Assembly (NCBI GenBank): GCA_002369315.1
Contig: DFDW01000033.1
Coordinates: 1 to 20,957, forward strand
Source of the DNA: Ruminococcaceae bacterium UBA3818
GTDB taxonomy: Bacteria > Bacillota > Clostridia > Oscillospirales > Ruminococcaceae
Length of the DNA: 20,957 nt
Direction of reading: 5' to 3'
Both the position numbers and the translations under genes were made by a program. Below are positions 7,911 through 14,715 of the stretch, one piece after another. How positions within the stretch are numbered: position 1 is the first letter of the stretch; the number at the start of each line of letters is the position of its first letter. Below the pieces are notes generated by a model. It searched no databases. It saw nothing but the letters and a program-made list of their open reading frames with translations, and was not told the origin of the DNA.

Positions 7911-8405
7911 ATGGCAGGGTTGAAGCAGTTTGGCATACAGAAAGGACATGTGGTGGATTTTTTGTTCACGCTGGCGCTTTTCTGCGTGTTTGCCGCTTCT
8001 GCGCTGATGGTCGTGATCATCGGCGCCAATGTGTACCGGCAGACCGTTGACAGAATGAACGGCAACTACGACAGCCGTACCTCCCTGACCTACCTGACCG
8101 AAAAAATCCGCCAGAACGATGCGGCGGATGCGGTAAAAATCAGCAGTGTGGGAGAAAGTCCCGCTCTGATTTTGTCACAGCGGGCCGGGGGTCAGACCTA
8201 TGAAACCTGGATTTATGTGTATGACGGCTATCTGCGGGAAGTTTTTGTGGCGCAGGGCGTACCGGTCAAACCGACTGATGGACAGCCGATCAAAGAGCAG
8301 CAGGAACTGCTTATTGAGCAGGAGGGACCGGTGCTGACATTGACCGCTGTGGGGCCAGACGGCGAAATGCGCAGGGAAACGGTTTTCCTGCGGTGCGGAG
8401 AATGA
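7911..8405 (+). CDS. DUF4860 family protein, minor-pilin (ComGF-like) candidate
   Basis: The protein has 164 residues from ATG 7911, or 161 from TTG 7920. The TTG has AAAGGAG at 9 nt, while the ATG abuts that same site and would need the weaker AGGG further up, so the start is open. One membrane helix follows the motif GHVVDFLF. Residues 50-70 (SLTYLTEKIRQND) and the strand pair ETWIYVYDGYLREVFV fit DUF4860. The layout (TM helix, TxL..KIRQ helix, then an IxxYxxxLRE hairpin) also resembles the ComGF/GspJ type of minor pilin, which is inference. No function has been shown for DUF4860 that I can cite. It is the fifth gene of the surface/pilus operon. Confidence 0.8.
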   Translation: MAGLKQFGIQKGHVVDFLFTLALFCVFAASALMVVIIGANVYRQTVDRMNGNYDSRTSLTYLTEKIRQNDAADAVKISSVGESPALILSQRAGGQTYETWIYVYDGYLREVFVAQGVPVKPTDGQPIKEQQELLIEQEGPVLTLTAVGPDGEMRRETVFLRCGE

Positions 8406-8424
8406 GGGAAAGGAGGCGCGAATC

Positions 8425-8892
8425 ATGGCAGTGAACAGAATGTCCCGTTCCGGCCTTTTTTTGCTGGAACTGATTATCGCGATCCTTTTTTTCGCAGTAA
8501 CCAGCGCTGTGTGCGTGAATTTATTTGTGCAAGCGCACCTGACCAGCGCCGAAAGCAGTAAACTGACTGCGGCTGCCAGGGAGGTCCAGTCCGCGGCGGA
8601 ACTTGTCAAAGCGGCGGATGGGGACCTGGAAAAGCTGGCGGCCCAGCTGGATGCGACTGCGTCGCCCGGAAGGCTGGATCTTTGCTTTGACAATGACTGG
8701 AACCGCACCGACGCGCAAAGCGCGGTTTATACCGTAACGGTGCTTTGCGGCGGACAGTGTCTGCAGCTGCCGGACGGCGGAGAAATTGCCCCGGAAAAAG
8801 CCGACCGGGCAGATTATTTCTCGGCGGCAGTTGTGGCCTGGGATGAAAAAGGAGAGATTTTGCAGGTTCCGGTGGAAAAATATCTGGGATAG
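8425..8892 (+). CDS. Prepilin-like protein with type IV pilin signal
   Basis: The protein is 155 residues from ATG 8425, with GGAGG 8 nt upstream. A second in-frame ATG 15 nt later lacks a site. The N-terminus holds a class III signal: basic leader, then G10|LFLLE15, with Glu at +5 of the mature protein, followed by a 20-residue hydrophobic helix. This is the only clear prepilin-peptidase substrate of the four small operon proteins. The C-terminal domain is short and carries a possible disulfide pair in LCGGQC. It may be a minor pilin rather than the fibre subunit, because its sequence is acidic and it sits among other minor-pilin-like genes. No prepilin peptidase gene is in the window. Confidence 0.8.
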   Translation: MAVNRMSRSGLFLLELIIAILFFAVTSAVCVNLFVQAHLTSAESSKLTAAAREVQSAAELVKAADGDLEKLAAQLDATASPGRLDLCFDNDWNRTDAQSAVYTVTVLCGGQCLQLPDGGEIAPEKADRADYFSAAVVAWDEKGEILQVPVEKYLG

Positions 8893-8928
8893 GCGCGACG
8901 GCATAAAATCAAGAAAGGGTGTGCAGCC

Positions 8929-9471
8929 ATGAAAAAGGAAAAACGCAGCTTTGGCCTGAGCATTGGCTCTTCGTCGATCCTGGTGATTTTTGTCGTGCTG
9001 TGCCTGACAACCTTTGCCACGCTCAGTCTGGTGTCTGCACGAGCGGACGATAAACTCAGCCAAAAAACTGCCGATGCGGCAGTTTCCTACTATGCGCTGG
9101 ACGCGGCCGGCGAGCGGATGCTTTCGGATTTGTCGGCTTTGCTGGAAAAGGCACGTCCGGCACAAAGCCAGGATGCGGCAGCCTGCCGGACGGCGTTGGA
9201 AAACGCTCTTGCCGGATTTGAAAGCCCGGATCTGACCGAAGACGGGGCGAGGCTCACTGTTTTGGAAGACGGCAGATGGCAGATTTTTTGCGTCGTGCGC
9301 CAGGAGGATGGTTGGACGCTGCAAATTTGCCTGGATGTGACGGAACGCTATTGGCAAAACCAAAAGGATGCTTCTATCGCGCGGCTGCTGTGGAAGACTG
9401 TTCCGCCGGAAGAGACAATGGATGAAGCTGGTATGCCGGTGTTCCAGCCGGGAAACCTTCCTATTGGATAA
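8929..9471 (+). CDS. Single-TM pilus-operon protein, possible GspK/PilX-like minor pilin
   Basis: The protein is 180 residues from ATG 8929, after AAAGGGTGTGCAGCC. A short basic leader (KKEKRSFGLSIGSSS) leads into a membrane helix (ILVIFVVLCLTTFATLSLVS) and a long helix with Ala/Asp-rich heptads. Two Trp-containing strands (GRWQIFCVV, DGWTLQICL) and a proline-rich tail follow. The Ser/Gly-rich entry to the helix and the missing Glu at +5 recall GspK/PilX-type tip pilins, but this is only by analogy and I do not recognise a named family. It lies 36 nt after the prepilin gene and 13 nt before pilT. Confidence 0.75.
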   Translation: MKKEKRSFGLSIGSSSILVIFVVLCLTTFATLSLVSARADDKLSQKTADAAVSYYALDAAGERMLSDLSALLEKARPAQSQDAAACRTALENALAGFESPDLTEDGARLTVLEDGRWQIFCVVRQEDGWTLQICLDVTERYWQNQKDASIARLLWKTVPPEETMDEAGMPVFQPGNLPIG

Positions 9472-9484
9472 AAGGAGACGGACC

Positions 9485-10546
9485 ATGCAACTGACCGAAA
9501 TGCTCAAAGAGGCGGTGGAAAAAGGCGCTTCGGATATCTTCATTGTATCCGGCCTGCCGCTGGCCTATAAAATCAACAACAGCATCCACAACCAGTCGGA
9601 ACAAAAGCTGTATCCCGACGTTACCCGCGCGATGATCCTGGAAATTTACGAGTTGGCTTCGCAGCGGGATCCGAAGCGGCTGCTGGAAAAAGGGGACGAC
9701 GACTTTTCCTTTTCCCTGGTGGGAATTTCCCGCTTTCGGGTAAGTACCTACAAGCAGCGCGGCTCTCTGGCAGCGGTGATTCGGGTGGTGAAATTCGAAC
9801 TTCCCGATCCGGTTTTGCTGGGGGTTCCGCAAACGGTACTGGATTTGGGCCAGCTGAAAAAAGGACTCGTGCTGGTCACCGGTCCGGCGGGAAGCGGAAA
9901 ATCCACTACGCTGGCCTGTATTATCGATTTGATCAACCGTTCCCGCAATTGCCACGTCATCACGCTGGAGGATCCGATCGAGTATCTGCACAGCCATAAA
10001 AAAAGCGTGGTCAGCCAGCGGGAAATTTCCAACGATACAGAAAGCTATGTCACGGCGCTCAGAGCGGCGCTGCGGCAGGCACCCAACGTCATTTTGCTGG
10101 GCGAAATGCGGGATTATGAGACCATCAGCACCGCCTTGACCGCCGCAGAAACCGGGCATCTGGTCTTTTCCACTTTGCACACCGTCGGCGCGGCCAACAC
10201 CATCGACCGGGTGATCGATGCGTTTCCGCCCAGCCAACAGCCCCAGATCCGGGTGCAGCTGTCCATGGTGCTGCAGGCGGTGGTGTCCCAGCAGCTGATC
10301 CCGGCAAAAGATGGGTCGGTAGCGCCTGCCTTTGAAATTATGAAGGCGAACGGCGCCATCCGCAATATGATCCGGGAATCCAAGGTGCACCAGATTGATA
10401 CGGTGATTTATTCGTCGGCGGGCGAGGGAATGATCAGCATGGACGCAAGCATTCTGGAATTGTACCGCCAGGGAAAAATCAGCGCGGAAGAGGCGATGAC
10501 CTGCGCCGCCGCTCCCGCTGCACTGGCAAAGAAAATGGGAATATAA
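9485..10546 (+). CDS. pilT: PilT-type type IV pilus ATPase
   Basis: The protein is 353 residues from ATG 9485, with AAAGGAG 7 nt upstream; the frame is open further up inside the previous gene, but no site supports that. It has a Walker A (GPAGSGKS, 133-140), an Asp box (LEDPIE, 161-166), a Walker B (VILLGEMRD, 202-210) and a His box (HLVFSTLHT, 225-233). The PilT signature AIRNMIRESKVHQI begins at 291. There is no extra N-terminal domain of the PilB/GspE type, and the length matches PilT. In known systems PilT hexamers pull pilin subunits back into the membrane through PilC. Here it is the only motor gene in the operon, so it may drive both directions or work with a PilB encoded elsewhere (inference). 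Confidence 0.95.
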   Translation: MQLTEMLKEAVEKGASDIFIVSGLPLAYKINNSIHNQSEQKLYPDVTRAMILEIYELASQRDPKRLLEKGDDDFSFSLVGISRFRVSTYKQRGSLAAVIRVVKFELPDPVLLGVPQTVLDLGQLKKGLVLVTGPAGSGKSTTLACIIDLINRSRNCHVITLEDPIEYLHSHKKSVVSQREISNDTESYVTALRAALRQAPNVILLGEMRDYETISTALTAAETGHLVFSTLHTVGAANTIDRVIDAFPPSQQPQIRVQLSMVLQAVVSQQLIPAKDGSVAPAFEIMKANGAIRNMIRESKVHQIDTVIYSSAGEGMISMDASILELYRQGKISAEEAMTCAAAPAALAKKMGI

Positions 10547-10552
10547 AACGCG

Positions 10553-10580
10553 TTGCCGGATGGATTTCGTCCGGCAATTT
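10553..10580 (+). terminator. Hairpin after pilT, weak terminator candidate
   Basis: TTGCCGGA (10553-10560) pairs perfectly with TCCGGCAA (10570-10577), and GU pairs could lengthen the stem. Only TTT follows, so termination would be partial at best. It separates the pilus operon from trxB, 105 nt downstream. No convincing promoter is seen between them, so some read-through into trxB is likely. Confidence 0.45.
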
Positions 10581-10651
10581 GGTTATATCCTGTCTGCGGC
10601 CGGCCCATACTAGGAGCAGGCCTTGCGGCAGGAAAATAAAGGAGGCATATC

Positions 10652-11593
10652 ATGGAGCAAATATACGATTTAATCATTCTCGGCGCGGGACCGGCAGGCC
10701 TTGCAGCAGGACTGTACGGCGCCAGAGCAGGGCTTTCCACGCTGATTTTGGAGCGGGGCGTCGAAGGCGGACAGGCTGCCCAGACTGACCGGGTGGAAAA
10801 CTATCCCGGCGCAATGCTTGAGGACGAAACCGGTTATACCCTCACTGCCCGTATGATGGAGCAGGCACAGTCTTTTGGCGCTCAGAGAAAGATGGATGAG
10901 ATCCGTTCGCTGGAGCTGGAGGGAGAGGTAAAGACCCTGACCGGCGCGTCCGGAGAGTATCAGGCCCGGACGGTGATTTTAGCTACCGGCGCCTCGCCCC
11001 GCAAGCTGGGCTGCCCCGGTGAGGAGACCTTTACCGGACAGGGTGTATCCTACTGCGCGACCTGTGACGGCGCCTTTTTCCGCGGGCTGGAGGTCTACGT
11101 GGTCGGCGGCGGGGATTCGGCGGTGGAGGAAGCGCTGTTTTTGACCCGCTTTGCCCGCAAGGTAACGATCATCCACCGGCGCGATCAGCTGCGTGCGGTA
11201 AAATCGCTGCAGGATAAGGCTTTTGCCAACGAAAAAATGGCATTTATTTGGGATTCGGTGGTGGAGTCGCTGGACGGACAGGATGTGTTGCAGAGCATCT
11301 GCCTGCGCAATGTCAAAACCAATGAAATTACCGAAATCAAGGCGGATGAGGCTGACGGCATGATGGGGCTGTTCGTTTTTGTGGGCCTGGACCCTAACTC
11401 TGGCTTGCTGGAGGGGAAACTTCCGCTGGAAAAAGGCTATATCAAAACCGACGAGAATATGCATACCGCCATCCCCGGCGTGTTTGCGGCAGGAGATATT
11501 CGGGTGAAAAGCCTGCGCCAGATTATAACTGCGGCGGCGGACGGAGCCATCGCCGCTATGGAGGCCGAGCGTTATCTGGCCGGACAGGAGTAG
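10652..11593 (+). CDS. trxB: Thioredoxin reductase (NADPH)
   Basis: The enzyme passes electrons from NADPH through FAD and a redox disulfide to thioredoxin in the cytoplasm. The protein is 313 residues from ATG 10652, with AAAGGAGG 7 nt upstream, the usual family length. It has a FAD-binding GAGPAG (11-16), the active-site CATC (135-138, in SYCATCDGAFF), an NAD(P)H-site GGGDSA (152-157), the 2'-phosphate-binding pattern HRRDQLR (175-181) and a closing GVFAAGDIR. HRRxxxR favours NADPH over the ferredoxin-dependent clostridial variants. No thioredoxin gene lies next to it. A small unknown gene follows after 1 nt. Confidence 0.95.
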   Translation: MEQIYDLIILGAGPAGLAAGLYGARAGLSTLILERGVEGGQAAQTDRVENYPGAMLEDETGYTLTARMMEQAQSFGAQRKMDEIRSLELEGEVKTLTGASGEYQARTVILATGASPRKLGCPGEETFTGQGVSYCATCDGAFFRGLEVYVVGGGDSAVEEALFLTRFARKVTIIHRRDQLRAVKSLQDKAFANEKMAFIWDSVVESLDGQDVLQSICLRNVKTNEITEIKADEADGMMGLFVFVGLDPNSGLLEGKLPLEKGYIKTDENMHTAIPGVFAAGDIRVKSLRQIITAAADGAIAAMEAERYLAGQE

Positions 11594-11594
11594 G

Positions 11595-11912
11595 ATGATG
11601 GACAAAAAGAAAGGGCTATCCCAAACTCCTTTGTGGGTTTTAAGCGAGGAGGAAATGGCACAGGCCGGCTGGCCCGGCGCAGAAGAGCCGGAAGAGTCGG
11701 AAGGGACGGACCCGTCGCACAAGCAGAGGCTTGACGTTCTGGAAGACCGTCCTTGCGCGCTGACAAACGTTTGGGACCCGATGCGGGATGATATGCCCGG
11801 AAAGGAAAAAGCGTGCGCTGAAAAAGCACAGTCCGGTTTCCAAAGACAGGGTGAAGAGAAACGGCGAGGGCTGTTTCGGTTGTTTGCAAAGCGCCGTCAA
11901 CCCCGCCCGTAG
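11595..11912 (+). CDS. Small hydrophilic protein of unknown function behind trxB
   Basis: The protein is 105 residues from ATG 11595, or 104 from the next codon; GGAGTAGG just ahead, at the end of trxB, can serve as the ribosome site. The first 50 residues look like real coding sequence (TPLWVLSEEEMAQAGWPG, then a Glu/Asp-rich stretch). The second half is basic and ends RLFAKRRQPRP. It has no membrane helix, no signal and only two cysteines. I recognise no family. Tight spacing suggests translation coupled to trxB. The basic tail could be a nucleic-acid or membrane contact, or non-conserved sequence. Confidence 0.5.
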   Translation: MMDKKKGLSQTPLWVLSEEEMAQAGWPGAEEPEESEGTDPSHKQRLDVLEDRPCALTNVWDPMRDDMPGKEKACAEKAQSGFQRQGEEKRRGLFRLFAKRRQPRP

Positions 11913-12166
11913 TGCGGTGGGAAAGCAAAGGCGAAGCCTGAGCGGATGCCGGTTGGATGCCGGGCGCTTATGCAGAAAGGGCGGCAAATGCGGATGGGAA
12001 GGCAGACGGCCATCTGACCTGTTGGCGGATAGACTGACTGCAGCGGCGAGACGCTTTCCCTTGTCCAAAGGCAGACTGCAAAAACTCTGTAAAAGCAGGA
12101 CAAAACTTTGTAGCGGACATTGGATTTTCCCTTTTCATCCTCATTTTTTCTGTGCAAAATATCCAG
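11913..12166 (+). other. Intergenic stretch without recognisable features
   Basis: About 250 nt between the small gene behind trxB and the uraA promoter. A plus-strand frame crosses it (11788-12405) but has very Arg/Lys/Cys-rich, low-quality composition and no ribosome site, so I do not call it. No clear terminator for the trxB unit is visible here; the first strong one is the uraA attenuator at 12291. Confidence 0.6.
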
Positions 12167-12195
12167 TTGATGGTACGGTCGAATTGTGTTATAAT
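12167..12195 (+). promoter_or_regulatory. Extended -10 sigma-A promoter of uraA
   Basis: TTGATG (12167-12172), a spacer of exactly 17 nt and a perfect TATAAT (12190-12195), with TG at the extended -10 position (12187-12188). RNA should start near 12202, giving a leader of about 225 nt before uraA. The leader holds a small ORF and an intrinsic terminator. Confidence 0.85.
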
Positions 12196-12235
12196 AAATC
12201 GATGACAGGAACCAAAAACAAAGGAGGCGGAAAGA

Positions 12236-12292
12236 ATGCGAGCAGGGTTCAAAACGCTTTCTTCCCCCTTTTTTCTTTTTTGTGTTCGATAA
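12236..12292 (+). CDS. Leader peptide of the uraA attenuator (18 codons)
   Basis: ATG 12236 has AAAGGAGG with 8 nt spacing, a stronger site than many genes in the window. It encodes MRAGFKTLSSPFFLFCVR and stops at TAA 12290-12292. The last 34 nt to the stop codon's T (12257-12290) hold 30 pyrimidines, 21 of them T, with two runs of six T. The stop codon overlaps the first two bases of the terminator stem. A ribosome that reaches the stop would cover the whole 5' arm (12291-12303). This is the architecture of UTP-sensing pyrBI-type attenuation: low UTP makes RNA polymerase pause in the U-rich part, the ribosome catches up, and the terminator cannot form. A Phe/Leu-sensing leader (FFLF) is a less likely alternative given the downstream gene. 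Confidence 0.72.
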   Translation: MRAGFKTLSSPFFLFCVR

Positions 12293-12326
12293 CGGTATTT
12301 CTGTTTCTTCAGAGATGCCGTTTTTT
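12291..12326 (+). terminator. Attenuator terminator in the uraA leader
   Basis: AACGGTATTTCTG (12291-12303) pairs over all 13 positions (two GU pairs) with CAGAGATGCCGTT (12310-12322) around a 6-nt loop, followed by a run of T to 12326. It lies about 90 nt after the uraA promoter start and about 100 nt before the uraA ATG, so most transcripts should stop here unless the hairpin is prevented. A possible competing pairing exists between CAGGAACC (12206-12213) and GG(TA)TTTCTG (12294-12303), with a 2-nt bulge; I consider it possibly fortuitous. Confidence 0.88.
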
Positions 12327-12401
12327 ACTGCGTGCTTTCACTGCAGTAAAAGAGGTGTCCGCCGGCTTTGCCGGAAAAAGCCGCGCCAGACAGGCCGCGG
12401 C
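12323..12401 (+). other. Two further hairpins in the uraA leader
   Basis: TTTTACTGC (12323-12331) pairs with GCAGTAAAA (12343-12351); its 5' arm reuses the U-tract of the attenuator. A second hairpin, GCCGCGCC (12380-12387) with GGCCGCGGC (12393-12401, one bulged base), ends just before the uraA ribosome site at 12415-12420. After it, a nine-codon frame (ATG 12402, MKTNREEMK) overlaps the uraA start as ATGA, but it lacks its own ribosome site. These may tune read-through mRNA stability or uraA translation; no function is proven. Confidence 0.5.
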
Positions 12402-12427
12402 ATGAAAACAAATAGGGAGGAAATGAA

Positions 12428-13765
12428 ATGAGCAAACAGACCACCGTCCCCTCCGAGCCCATTCGCGACGCGCGAAAACTGGGCGTGGGAAAAATGCTGG
12501 TTCTGGGCATCCAGCACATGTTCGCCATGTTTGGCGCTACCATTTTGGTGCCGATCATTACCGGTCTAAGCGTACAGGTTACGTTGATCTGCGCCGGCCT
12601 TGGCACCTTGTTCTTCCATCTCTGCACAAAATTTAAGGTACCGGCTTTCCTGGGTTCATCCTTTGCTTTCCTGGGTGGATTCGCCGCGGTGAAAATGCTG
12701 GATACCGGCGTTTACGCGAACCTGACGGAAGCAGAAAAGCTGCCCTATGCCTGCGGCGGTATTGTAGTAGCCGGACTTTTGTATCTGGTTATGGCTGCAG
12801 TAGTCAGATTTGTCGGCATTAAGCGGGTTATGCGCTTCCTGCCTCCGGTCGTAACCGGCCCGATCATTATTTTGATCGGTCTGATCCTGGCACCCAGCGC
12901 CGTGACCAACGCTTCGGAAAACTGGTGGCTGGCTGCCTTTTCGGTTGTGGTTATCGTTATCTGCAACATGTGGGGAAAAGGCATGATCAAGATCATTCCG
13001 ATTTTGATGGGCGTTTTGGTCCCCTATGTGGTTGCCCTGTGCTTCGGCTTGGTTGACTTCTCCGGCGTGGCTCAGGCCGACATTGTGGGCCTGCCCCCGT
13101 TCCAGATGGCCAAATTCGATCTGTCTGCTATTTTGATCATGGCGCCTATTGCCATCGCTTCCATGATGGAGCATATCGGTGATATTTCCGCCATTGGCGC
13201 TACCTGCGGCGAAAATTATATCGAAGATCCCGGCCTGCACCGCAGCCTGATCGGCGACGGTCTGGCAACCTCTTTGGCTGCGCTGTTCGGCGGCCCGGCC
13301 AACACCACCTACGGCGAGAATACCGGCGTGCTGGTTCTGTCCCGCGTATATGATCCCCGTGTGGTACGCATCGCGGCTTACGGCGCGATTGTCCTCTCCT
13401 TCAGCCCCGCGTTTGCGGAGATCATCCACTCCATTCCCACCGCGATCATCGGCGGCGTTTCCTTTGTGCTGTACGGCATGATCTCTGCGGTCGGCGTGCG
13501 CAACGTAGTGGAAAACAAGGTGGACTTCACCAACACCAGAAACCTGCTGATTGCGGCAGTGATTCTGGTCAGCGGTCTGGGCTTTAACGGCATCGGCGGA
13601 CTGACTTTCACCTTCGGCAGCAACAGCCTGACCCTGACCGGTCTGGCAATCGCCGCTATCCTGGGCATCCTGCTCAACGCGATCCTGCCTGGAAAAGACT
13701 ATCAGTTCGGCAACGACCTGCAGGGCGACACTTCGGTCACCTTCCAGAGCAACATGAAAAAATAA
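12428..13765 (+). CDS. uraA: Uracil permease (NCS2 family, UraA type)
   Basis: A proton symporter bringing uracil into the cell for pyrimidine salvage. The protein is 445 residues from ATG 12428, with GGGAGG 7 nt upstream; length and about 14 hydrophobic segments fit NCS2. The two substrate/proton glutamates known from E. coli UraA (E241, E290) have clear counterparts: E248 in MMEHIGDIS and E297 in GGPANTTYGENTGVL. The latter motif, with RVYDP just after, is typical of uracil rather than xanthine carriers. The gene is monocistronic: its own promoter and attenuator precede it, and a strong terminator follows at 13795. Expression is likely set by pyrimidine level through the leader. Confidence 0.93.
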   Translation: MSKQTTVPSEPIRDARKLGVGKMLVLGIQHMFAMFGATILVPIITGLSVQVTLICAGLGTLFFHLCTKFKVPAFLGSSFAFLGGFAAVKMLDTGVYANLTEAEKLPYACGGIVVAGLLYLVMAAVVRFVGIKRVMRFLPPVVTGPIIILIGLILAPSAVTNASENWWLAAFSVVVIVICNMWGKGMIKIIPILMGVLVPYVVALCFGLVDFSGVAQADIVGLPPFQMAKFDLSAILIMAPIAIASMMEHIGDISAIGATCGENYIEDPGLHRSLIGDGLATSLAALFGGPANTTYGENTGVLVLSRVYDPRVVRIAAYGAIVLSFSPAFAEIIHSIPTAIIGGVSFVLYGMISAVGVRNVVENKVDFTNTRNLLIAAVILVSGLGFNGIGGLTFTFGSNSLTLTGLAIAAILGILLNAILPGKDYQFGNDLQGDTSVTFQSNMKK

Positions 13766-13794
13766 GCGGAAAGACCACCTTTTCGCTTTCAGAG

Positions 13795-13834
13795 CAAGAA
13801 GCTTCCGGCATGTTTCGGGAGCTTCTTGTTTTTT
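13795..13834 (+). terminator. Intrinsic terminator of uraA
   Basis: CAAGAAGCTTCCG (13795-13807) pairs with CGGGAGCTTCTTG (13816-13828), a 13-bp stem with one GU pair, followed by six T (13829-13834). It begins 29 nt after the uraA stop. Confidence 0.95.
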
Positions 13835-13884
13835 AAAATTTTTCTCTTTTACAGAAAAAATTTGTTTTTCAAGGCGCTGGGATT

Positions 13885-13913
13885 TTGCTTTTTGAGGATA
13901 TTTGGTCTATACT
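13885..13913 (+). promoter_or_regulatory. Sigma-A promoter of the nitroreductase gene
   Basis: TTGCTT (13885-13890), a 17-nt spacer and TATACT (13908-13913). An A/T-rich stretch (13835-13870) just upstream could act as an UP element. RNA would start near 13920, leaving a leader of about 80 nt. Confidence 0.75.
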
Positions 13914-13933
13914 AAAAGAAATCAACAAAGGGT

Positions 13934-13963
13934 CAAAGCCGGCACGAGAAGTGTCCTGCTTTG
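13934..13963 (+). other. Hairpin in the nitroreductase leader
   Basis: CAAAGC (13934-13939) pairs with GCTTTG (13958-13963), and inside it GCAC pairs with GTGT around GAGAA. There is no T-run, so it is not a terminator. It ends about 27 nt before the ribosome site and may stabilise the 5' end; no known riboswitch is recognised. Confidence 0.35.
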
Positions 13964-14002
13964 GGTGCGGGAGAGATTGAAATCCCAAAAGGAGGTCTTG
14001 TT

Positions 14003-14527
14003 ATGACAAATCCGGTATTGGAAAATCTAAAGAGCAGAAGAGCAGTTCGGAAGTATCTTCCCAAGCAGGTAGAGCAGGAAAAACTGGACCTGATTCTGGA
14101 GGCGGGCACCTATGCTCCTACGGGGATGGGGGCGCAGTCTCCAGTTATCATCGCTGTTCAGAACCCTGAAACCGCCGAAAAACTGCGGAAGCTGAACGCA
14201 AAGGTCATGGGCAGAGACAACGATCCGTATTACGGCGCGCCGACGATTTTGCTGGTGCTTGCCTGCTCGGAAAGAGGAACCAAGGTGGAGGATGGAAGCT
14301 GCGTTTTGGAAAATATGATGCTGGCCGCTCATTCTCTGGGCTTGGGGAGCTGCTGGATTCATCGGGAGCGGGAAATGTTTGAGTCACCCGAAGGCAAAGA
14401 GTTGCTCAGCCAGTGGGGAATTACCGATCCGCTGACAGGCGTTGGAGCGTTGGCTTTGGGCTATCCGGATGGAGAACTGCCGCAGCCGAAACCTCGCAAA
14501 GAGGGCTATATTATCAAAGTGCTGTAA
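14003..14527 (+). CDS. Nitroreductase family flavoprotein
   Basis: The protein is 174 residues from ATG 14003, with AAAAGGAGG 7 nt upstream. The in-frame GTG at 13961 lies across the leader hairpin and lacks a site. The FMN-binding N-terminus SRRAVRKYLPKQV is typical, as are TYAPTGMGAQSP and a C-terminal GVGALALGYPD. These proteins are FMN dimers that reduce quinones, nitro compounds or other acceptors with NAD(P)H. The substrate cannot be told from sequence. The gene is monocistronic, with its own promoter and a strong terminator. Confidence 0.9.
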   Translation: MTNPVLENLKSRRAVRKYLPKQVEQEKLDLILEAGTYAPTGMGAQSPVIIAVQNPETAEKLRKLNAKVMGRDNDPYYGAPTILLVLACSERGTKVEDGSCVLENMMLAAHSLGLGSCWIHREREMFESPEGKELLSQWGITDPLTGVGALALGYPDGELPQPKPRKEGYIIKVL

Positions 14528-14600
14528 AACTCCGGCAGCCTGATGAAAAAGAAAAGTACGAGCCGGAAAAAACAGGAAAAAAAGCATTTGAAAATCGAAA

Positions 14601-14633
14601 AAAATGCCGGAAAGGGTTCCTTTCCGGCATTTT
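14601..14633. terminator. Bidirectional terminator between the nitroreductase and LCP-like genes
   Basis: AAAATGCCGGAAAGG (14601-14615) and CCTTTCCGGCATTTT (14619-14633) form a perfect 15-bp stem with a 3-nt loop. T-runs follow on both strands (TTTT on plus; seven T reading minus), so it can end the nitroreductase transcript and the minus-strand spoIIR/LCP-like transcript, which converge here. Confidence 0.95.
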
Positions 14634-14715
14634 GCGGTTTTGCGCACCCGATGCGCCGGCAAAAACACAAAGATTCGGCAAAATGCTTTTGGCGAGTGGC
14701 GTCGGGACGGCAGCA

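Noticed and set aside
9368..9484. An upstream extension of pilT within the preceding gene
   Set aside because: ATG 9485 has a good ribosome site and gives the standard PilT N-terminus; the extension overlaps a real gene.
11788..12405. A 205-codon plus-strand frame across the trxB-uraA intergenic region
   Set aside because: It lacks a ribosome site, is full of Arg/Lys/Cys/Ser, and runs through the uraA promoter, leader ORF and terminator in another frame.
12204..12427. PyrR binding loop or purine riboswitch in the uraA leader
   Set aside because: I found neither a PyrR anti-antiterminator-type loop nor the conserved purine-riboswitch core; the small ORF plus terminator explains the leader better.
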